Source: Panopea generosa
Taxonomy: Eukaryota > Mollusca > Bivalvia > Adapedonta > Hiatellidae
Length of the DNA stretch: 64,000 nt
Direction of reading: 5' to 3'
NCBI GenBank assembly: GCA_029582155.1
Contig: CM055911.1
Span: 28,999,644 to 29,063,643 of the forward strand
Shown here: positions 56,883 through 64,000 of the stretch, in pieces
How positions within the stretch are numbered: the stretch's first letter is position 1
Layout: every line of letters starts with the position of its first letter
Notes under the pieces: model-generated
Database searches by the model: none
Told to the model about the DNA's origin: nothing
What the model saw: only the letters and a program-made list of their open reading frames with translations
Made by a program: the position numbers and the translations under genes

Positions 56883-58398
56883 TTATCAGTCATTATAATT
56901 CATTAAGGCAAAAGTGTTTTAATATTTTGTCAGTCATTATAATTCATTAAGGCAATACTGTTTTAATGTTTTGTCACTGATTTTAATTCATTAAGGCAAT
57001 ACTGTTTTAATATTTTGTCAGTCATTATAATTCATTAAGGCAATACTGTTTTAATATTTTGTCACTGATTATAATTCATTAAGGCAATACTGTTTCAATA
57101 TTTTGTGAGTCATTATAAATCATTAAGGCAATACTGTTTTAATATTTTGTCACTGATTATAATTCATTAAGGCAATACTGTTTTAATATTTTGTCAGTCA
57201 ATATAATTCATTAAGGCAATACTGTTTCAATATTTTGTCAGTCAATATAATTCATTAAGGCAATACTGTTTTAATAGTTTGCCACTGATTATAATTCATT
57301 TAGGCAATACTGTTTTAATATTTTGTCAGTCATTATAATTCATTAAGACAATACTGTTTTAATATTTTGTCAGTCATTATAATTCATAAAGGCAATACTG
57401 TTTTAATAGTTTGTCACTGATTATAATTCATTAAGGCAATACTGTTTTAATATTTTGTCAGTCATTATAACTCATTAAGGCAATACTGTTTCAATATTTT
57501 GTCAGTCATTATAATTCATTAAGGCAATACTGTTTCAATATTTTGTCAGTCATTATAATTCATTAAGGCAATACTGTTTTAATATTTTGTCAGTCATTAT
57601 AATTCATTAAGGCAATACTGTTTTAATATTTTGTCAGTCATTATAATTCATTAAGGCAATACTATTTCAATATTTTGTCAGTCATTATAATTCATTAAGG
57701 CAATACTGTTTTAATATCTTGTCAATATAATTCATTAAGGCAATACTGTTTCAATATTTTGTCAGTCATTATAATTCATTAAGGCAATACTGTTTTAATG
57801 TTTTGTCACTGATTATAATTCATTAAGGCAATACTGTTTCAATATTTTGTGAGTCATTATAATTCATTAAGGCAATACTGTTTTAATATTTTGTCACTGA
57901 TTATAATTCATTAAGGCAATACTGTTTCAATATTTTGTCAGTCAATATAATTCATTAAGGCAATACTGTTTTAATAGTTTGCCACTGATTATAATTCATT
58001 TAGGCAATACTGTTTTAATATTTTGTCAGTCATTATAATTCATTAAGGCAATACTGTTTTAATATTTTGTCAGTCATTATAATTCATAAAGGCAATACTG
58101 TTTTAATAGTTTGTCACTGATTATAATTCATTAAGGCAATACTGTTTTAATATTTTGTCAGTCATTATAATTCATTAAGGCAATACTGTTTCAATATTTT
58201 GTCAGTCATTATAATTCATTAAGGCAATATTGTTTCAATATTTTGTCAGTCATTATAATTCATTAAGGCAATACTGTTTTAATATTTTGTCAGTCATTAT
58301 AATTCATTAAGGCAATACTGTTTTAATATTTTGTCAGTCAATATAATTCATTAAGGCAATACTGTTTTAATATTTTGTCAGTCATTATAATTCATTAA
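56883..58398. repeat. 44-bp minisatellite, about 34 units
   Basis: Unit: aattcattaaggcaatactg, ttttaatattttgtcagtca, ttat. Variants such as gtttgccactgatt (57281 and 57981) and aattcataaa (57381 and 58081) recur 700 bp apart in the same order, showing an internal block duplication. Confidence 0.96.
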
Positions 58399-58881
58399 GG
58401 CATTAACCTGACATCATTGTTATTTCATTATTTAAGACATGACTTCTGTACGTATAAGAATTACGCAGTTCGTTGACCGTCAACTCATGTTTGTATATAT
58501 ATATTACGACGATATTGGATAATTCCTGTTGTCTTTAAAGTAAATTATTACGATATTTTTGTCTATATGCCATGATATTTTTTTTTTCATTTGCACTACT
58601 TCTGAGCACTGTAATATGGAGGCTATTTTACAATTGAGCAACTGAACTCCTTTGAACCCGAGGAAGTAAACGTTTTTCTTTTAAAAGGATAGCATCAGAT
58701 TAAGAGAAGAAAAAAAAACAACATTTTATTTAGTTACACCGAAAATATCACTATAGAACCAAGGTGCGACACATGTTTTGAATAACTTATCTATGTGTGC
58801 ACCTTAAGTCGATGGCTTAGTTCAAACCGAACCGGAGTCCTATACGTAGTTCTTGTATTGTAATAATGCATGATTAAATGT
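58399..58881 (+). repeat. 482-bp direct duplication, copy 2
   Basis: Immediately follows the 44-bp array. Differs from copy 1 by roughly nine changes. The match stops abruptly at 58881. Confidence 0.95.
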
Positions 58882-58884
58882 TCT

Positions 58885-61770
58885 CTTGGAAGCATGAAAC
58901 ATAAATTAGAAACTAAAATGACAAGCTCAGTTTTACACGGTCGTTCTATTATTTTTATCTATAGACTATATTTATCTATGAGATATGATACAGCGGACAG
59001 CATCCCTGCCGTTCCCTAGCACCAAAGCAAACTATTAATGAAAACATGACCCCATATTACCAGAAATAATATCAACAACTGAGCGACTTATCGATAATCA
59101 GTTTTTTTATATTTATTTCGTTATATCTTATAAATAGAGAATTGTTGAAAAATCACAGGGCGGGAGTCATAAATTATTAATGAATTATTTGTTTTTTTAA
59201 AAGGTCCCATTTGTAGATTCAGTAAATCGAACGAATACCATTTTTTGTAATGTTACAAACGTAATAAGCGTATAAAGTTCTCTCCAGACAAAAATTAACC
59301 TCATTTACTATAATTTTATCGGACATTTTTAAGTATCATACTTTATCAAGTCAGTGTAAAATATAAGTAATAAAAAAGTAATAAAATATAAGTAATAGAA
59401 TACAAGCTAGAGTGGAGGCAATAGGAATTACTCAAAATCTGAGTTTATGAAGCAAAGTCATGTTTGTAACATTGTTGTCTATGTTGATAATGTATTTGTT
59501 CTAGATACATGTTGAATAAATACGTTTGAATTGTTGATATATTAATGTGTTATCTTATACGAGTATATAATAGGATCTTCTTACTGTAAATGCTCGTTAT
59601 ATCACGTGGTACATATATGTATATGTTTGTTTCTCATTTTAAATTACCTGAAGTGGGGTTACATTGTCAATGAGACTTTTTGATGAAGCAGATACTTTCT
59701 AATCCTAACACTTATCCTGACCATGCCCGGTTGTTACAGACTTTAGAGAACTTATATCAGTTATATTTCCGTTTAACATTCATCATGGAATATATTGGAA
59801 GATTTCCTTTTTTTGGAAAATCTTTATTTTTAGGAATATTCTAAAATGGTTATGTTGATGGGTTAATTTTTATTTCAAATTTTGGTGCATGAAAATTGTG
59901 TTAAAAATTGAAAATACAAATACTATCAACATAATTGATATTAGAATTCCATTTGTAATCATGATACATGTTTTAAGCAATTCAATAAGTTGCATTGCAT
60001 ATTTTACATTGATCATCTAACTTTTCTAAAATATTTTGATGTTATCTTGGCATCAATAACATGAATTGATTTTGCCATTTTTCAGTAGAGTAAATTAAAC
60101 TTGATCAGTTTTCGAAAGTAAATCATTTGTATACTTTGCCACTGTGGTTACTATCAACTGATGTGTGGTTCAAATAGTTTCCACTAAAACATAATCTGCA
60201 AAAGAAGAAAACACTCGACCTTAATAATATGCAAGTATTTTCATTTATTTATCCCCGCGTTTTATTATAAATTATAGTTACAGCAAACAGTGTTTTCTTC
60301 TGTCAAATCATTACAAGCTCCTCCGTCCATTCCAACTATATTTGTGACGTGTTCTACTTTGGCACAGGTTTGTGTTTTATTTTGATTGATTAACTTCTGC
60401 TGTAATTTATATATAAATACACAATATTCTGAAGAGATGAATTAGTGTATTATTTCATATCTAAAATTAATTTACCAATATTTTATATATTCTTCTAACA
60501 ACATATACGCCGATAAGAAACAGCGTAAAAACTACGTAACTAGATACTATTTCATCTTTTGGCAAAGGAAAAACTTTATAACTAGATACTGTTTCATCTG
60601 CTAACAACAAACTAGTATGCATCCGACATACTTTTATAGTACGATACTTTAATAAACTGATATGTATATGTTTAAATAACCGATTTAAGTCTATGGATAG
60701 AAACATAATACGACAAATCAATCAAGTTTCAATGTCACGTGAAAGGAATGCACATATGTGTACTCAAAGAAAAAAGTTAAGTAACCATTTTCATAAAAGA
60801 ATTATTATAATACAAATACAATTTCGTTGTTTATATATTAACTATAGTTGTCAAATAATTTTGCAGAAAAAATTTCAATATATTGTTGGATTCAATTTAT
60901 ATTTTTGTTGAAGGGAAGGTTATTGCCCTTTTTATGTAAAACACGTAATTTAGTTTTCTCTTCTGAAACCGTCTAAATGATGAGAAATGTTATCCCCGAT
61001 TATATGACCCATTGCTGTCTTGTTCTCCTCAAGAATATTTTCCCTTGTTTTCTTAAATTCACGATGTTCCCTGTTCCTTTAAATCGGTCATGTAAACCAT
61101 TATCCCCAAAACATATTAAAAGGTCTTCCGCTAAATTAGTTCTGATGAATTTATAAAACATTTACGGGACAATAACTATAGTTACATCTTAAACAAAAGC
61201 ACTTATAAGTTCTACTTTTTAATCATTTCTTCAGATATGTTTTATTTCATGCAATATCCCATTCCCTGGTTGTTTAAGATAATATACATTTTTTTCTATG
61301 TTCGTCAAGATTGATTGGCCATGTCTCTGACTTTATAAACAGTAACTGCATTGTATACGTGCGCATTACGGGGAAACACTTGTCCTGAAGTAATTCGATA
61401 AAATGTAGAGCAACTCTGACAAATACACGTAAGTATGTTCTACATTAGTAATTAGTGCATTGCCAAGTCATATTAGAAATGTCCTTTACTGAATATTTGT
61501 GAATGTTTTACTACTTTACTACGAGGGTGGTTTACTTTGACCGAATGAAATATTGTTTATTTCCTTTTAGTAAAGTGTTCACATGACATTAACTTTTTCA
61601 GTGTATGTAATCTAATAATTATTTCTTTATTAATAACAATTCCTTTTATCCATAATATTTAACTCAGGTAATATGTGTAGAGAGGTTCAGAGAAATGATT
61701 TTCGATTTGTTCTTTACAATTTGCTGGTACAAACTCAGAAGCAGGCCTTGCAGTAAAGGTAGTTTTTGTT
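58885..61770. other. Unassigned AT-rich sequence
   Basis: AATAAA at 59515 could be a polyadenylation signal but is far from the WDR86 stop. ORFs at 60467-60911 show no family features. Confidence 0.35.
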
Positions 61771-61772
61771 TT

Positions 61773-62212
61773 AAAGGGAATATATAAAAATACAATAATT
61801 ATTAAAATGGATTAAAAACATCTCATTATCATTGATAAATAAAATACGAACACTTTTTTATGTCAAAACCACCAAAATGTGACAAAAACGATATTTAAAT
61901 TGTAGTGGTAATCTTGAAACGAAATCCCCATTTAAAAATAGACAGTATTTAAATTCTGCTTGGAGTCATTCGGACACTTCCAAAGATGAAACAATTTTTA
62001 CTACATGTAAACCTGTGTAACGGATCAAATTGAAATCAAAATGAAATCACGTGACTCGCTTAATACGTAACAAAATATGTTTCACGTAGTTAAAGTTAGG
62101 CACGAGTCAGTGAGTATATAAAGGCATGATCTTCTTGGGGGATGGGAAATGTTATTTAACTGATTTCAAATTTTTTGAAAAATCCTGATATATTCTCTTT
62201 AATTTGAACTTA
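61773..62212 (+). mobile_element. MITE family E, copy 2
   Basis: Left end ttaaagggaatatataaaaa; right end atcctgatatattctcttta, the inverse of the left terminus of copy 1 at 21537. Confidence 0.74.
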
Positions 62213-62397
62213 GATCTACTTACAACTTATTTTATTGTCAGATAAACATATATAACATTACTTATTGTGCATAAAAATCATATACGGTACCTATAGGCGA
62301 AAGGGGTTGGTCACATTGTATCTAAACATAAAATACGGTAATTCCCTTTCGATTGAAATTGGCAATTATATAGACGAATCAAACAAAATCGTATAGA

Positions 62398-62741
62398 TAG
62401 GCATAGTGTCACCATTGAAAACAGGAAATGCTTCCTTGCGGTAGTTGCATAATGGGGTTATAAATAACACTTGGTTCTTCTTCTTAAAAATGCATTTTTC
62501 TTATTTTAATATTTGAATAGCATTATTGATGTATTTTGAACATTTTGAAAGCATTTTCATGTTTGAATTGTGAATTTAGAAGAAAAAAGATGCTTGGAAG
62601 ATGGAGGTTGAATACAAGATTTCGGAAGTCTACTTTCACTTTGTCAGCACTGTACATACTGAACAGAAAAAATCTTATACGACACATGACCCTTATTTTT
62701 CACATCATATTTTGGTAGTGCAGGGATTAACAAACACAAAC
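62398..62741 (-). mobile_element. MITE family A, inverted copy (left end missing)
   Basis: Starts taggcatagtgtcaccattg, the inverse of the family's right end. Similarity ends near 62741 within ttaacaaacac. A 69-codon frame here is the same one seen in other copies. Confidence 0.78.
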
Positions 62742-62744
62742 AAG

Positions 62745-64000
62745 ATATACTGGCACATACTGAAAATCGGACAAAATCGAACAATTTCCTCATTCTTTTG
62801 TTTACTTTAAAAAATATCTAATCATTGTCCTAATACATTTACCTTGCAATAAGAAACTATTTACCTTGATTTAAATGTATTCTTAAAAGTTAAAAGATGC
62901 AAATGTACAACAACAACAAAAATAAGTAGGAGACCATGTAATGTGTTCACGTGCAAATGTGCCACGCATGATTCTCATCCATTTTCCTTAACCGTCATAA
63001 ACAGCGTGCGATTATCGCCCGATTTTCGTGCGTAAATATATTAATGCCAATAAAACATTCGTTTGCAATAGTGGCATGGCCATCATATGTGTTAATTTCG
63101 TATGAAGAGCCTGCATTTGGAATGAATGGCAATTCATACAGGTGTTTTTGTCGCATGAAACTCATATATTAAAAAGCAAAGATTCTCATGCGATAAGGGT
63201 ATCTGTGTTTTACTAGGGTTAATTATTTCTGTCAAATATTCCTGTCTCAACCTGGAATTCACAACACATTTTCGCGCTGTGACGTTGGAACCATCTATGA
63301 GGTAATGTAACACTAACCCTACATGACGTAAATGATACGATATGACGTCTAAGATGCAATAGTGGTAAACTTTATTTACCATTTGATACAAATCTATGAG
63401 AATCATACAATTTTCGCATGCAATTACACTTGTAACGTGGCGTGTTGTTTATATGTGTGTATACTGAATAGTGCATGCTAGCTGGTTCTAGTATCATGTC
63501 ACTCTGGCTACTAGACTACACGAATCAAAATATCCAATCTAATAATGAGTTTTTTTTTCTGATAGAATATGTGTTGATTTATGACATCAATTGAATTTTT
63601 CATTGCATTTTCAAATTTGGAAAAAAATATGTAAACTTAAACATTAATATATTTATGAAACTGTCATTAAAAATTAATGGTTTTGTACCGACACTATCTA
63701 TTTTATCTGTGATATAGATCAACATGTCTCTTAATAAATGTGCTTTAAGTTTGGGAAAGTGTTTACTATTCCTTCTGATCCCAATTTCTGTGCAATTCAA
63801 TTCAATATACATGTATATAATAATTGAAATGATAACACGAGATTAAACAGAATTGCAAAATTGTTAAGACTCATGTGTGTGGTGAGTTCTCAATCCTATA
63901 ACTAATATTCTATTGTTGGTGGGGGAGATCCATGACACATAAAAAGAATCTAATAAGAGTTCGTGTTTGTTATTAAATTTATTAAACGAAAATATAATAA
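62745..64000. other. Unassigned sequence to the window edge
   Basis: Nothing recognised. Confidence 0.4.

Overview
The window looks like about 64 kb of an AT-rich, repeat-dense animal nuclear genome. Supporting signs are spliced exons with GT/AG introns of 6-17 kb, tRNA-derived SINEs, MITEs, a dead mariner and very many minisatellites. The SINE types, especially one with a (CAA)n tail, and the overall texture suggest a mollusc, probably a bivalve. That is my recollection of such genomes, not a database match.

I can support one host protein gene, on the + strand from about 12.36 to 52.88 kb. It is an orthologue of WDR86, an eight-bladed WD40 propeller protein. The assembled CDS is 765 + 136 + 104 + 88 + 131 nt, giving 407 residues plus stop, with every junction in frame. 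Exon 1 (12456-13220) encodes a lipidation-type N-terminus (MGCCGS) and blades 1 to 5 plus the start of blade 6. Small exons at 22342-22477, 39372-39475, 46973-47060 and 52752-52882 finish the propeller and add a charged tail.

The most interesting find is a second version of the blade-7 exon at 28198-28301. It has the same length (104 nt), the same phases and an open frame, and its sequence is diverged but clearly WDR86-like. Using both versions, or neither, shifts the frame and gives an early stop. This is the layout of mutually exclusive exons that swap one blade of the propeller. The main reservation is its weak splice donor (gtctct).

Layout. 1-12.3 kb: upstream region with a 75-bp minisatellite, four copies of a MITE (family A), SINEs, a piggyBac-type MITE carrying its own minisatellite, and a miRNA-like hairpin. 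13.2-22.3 kb (intron 1): SINE, (AAT)n, MITE family B, and a 16-bp minisatellite expanded inside a dispersed element. 22.5-39.4 kb (intron 2, containing the alternative exon): foldback hairpin, several minisatellites, and a 4.7-kb array of 65-68-bp units. 39.5-52.7 kb (introns 3 and 4): hairpin, SINEs, MITE B, mariner relic, 57-bp and 52-bp arrays. 52.9-64 kb: probable 3' UTR and downstream sequence with a 44-bp array flanked by a recent 482-bp duplication, and further MITE copies.

Tandem arrays occupy roughly a fifth of the window by my hand estimate. I saw no rRNA, convincing stand-alone tRNA gene, CRISPR array, or retroviral or LTR element. Most ORFs of 60 or more codons outside the WDR86 exons lie in repeats or AT-rich noise.
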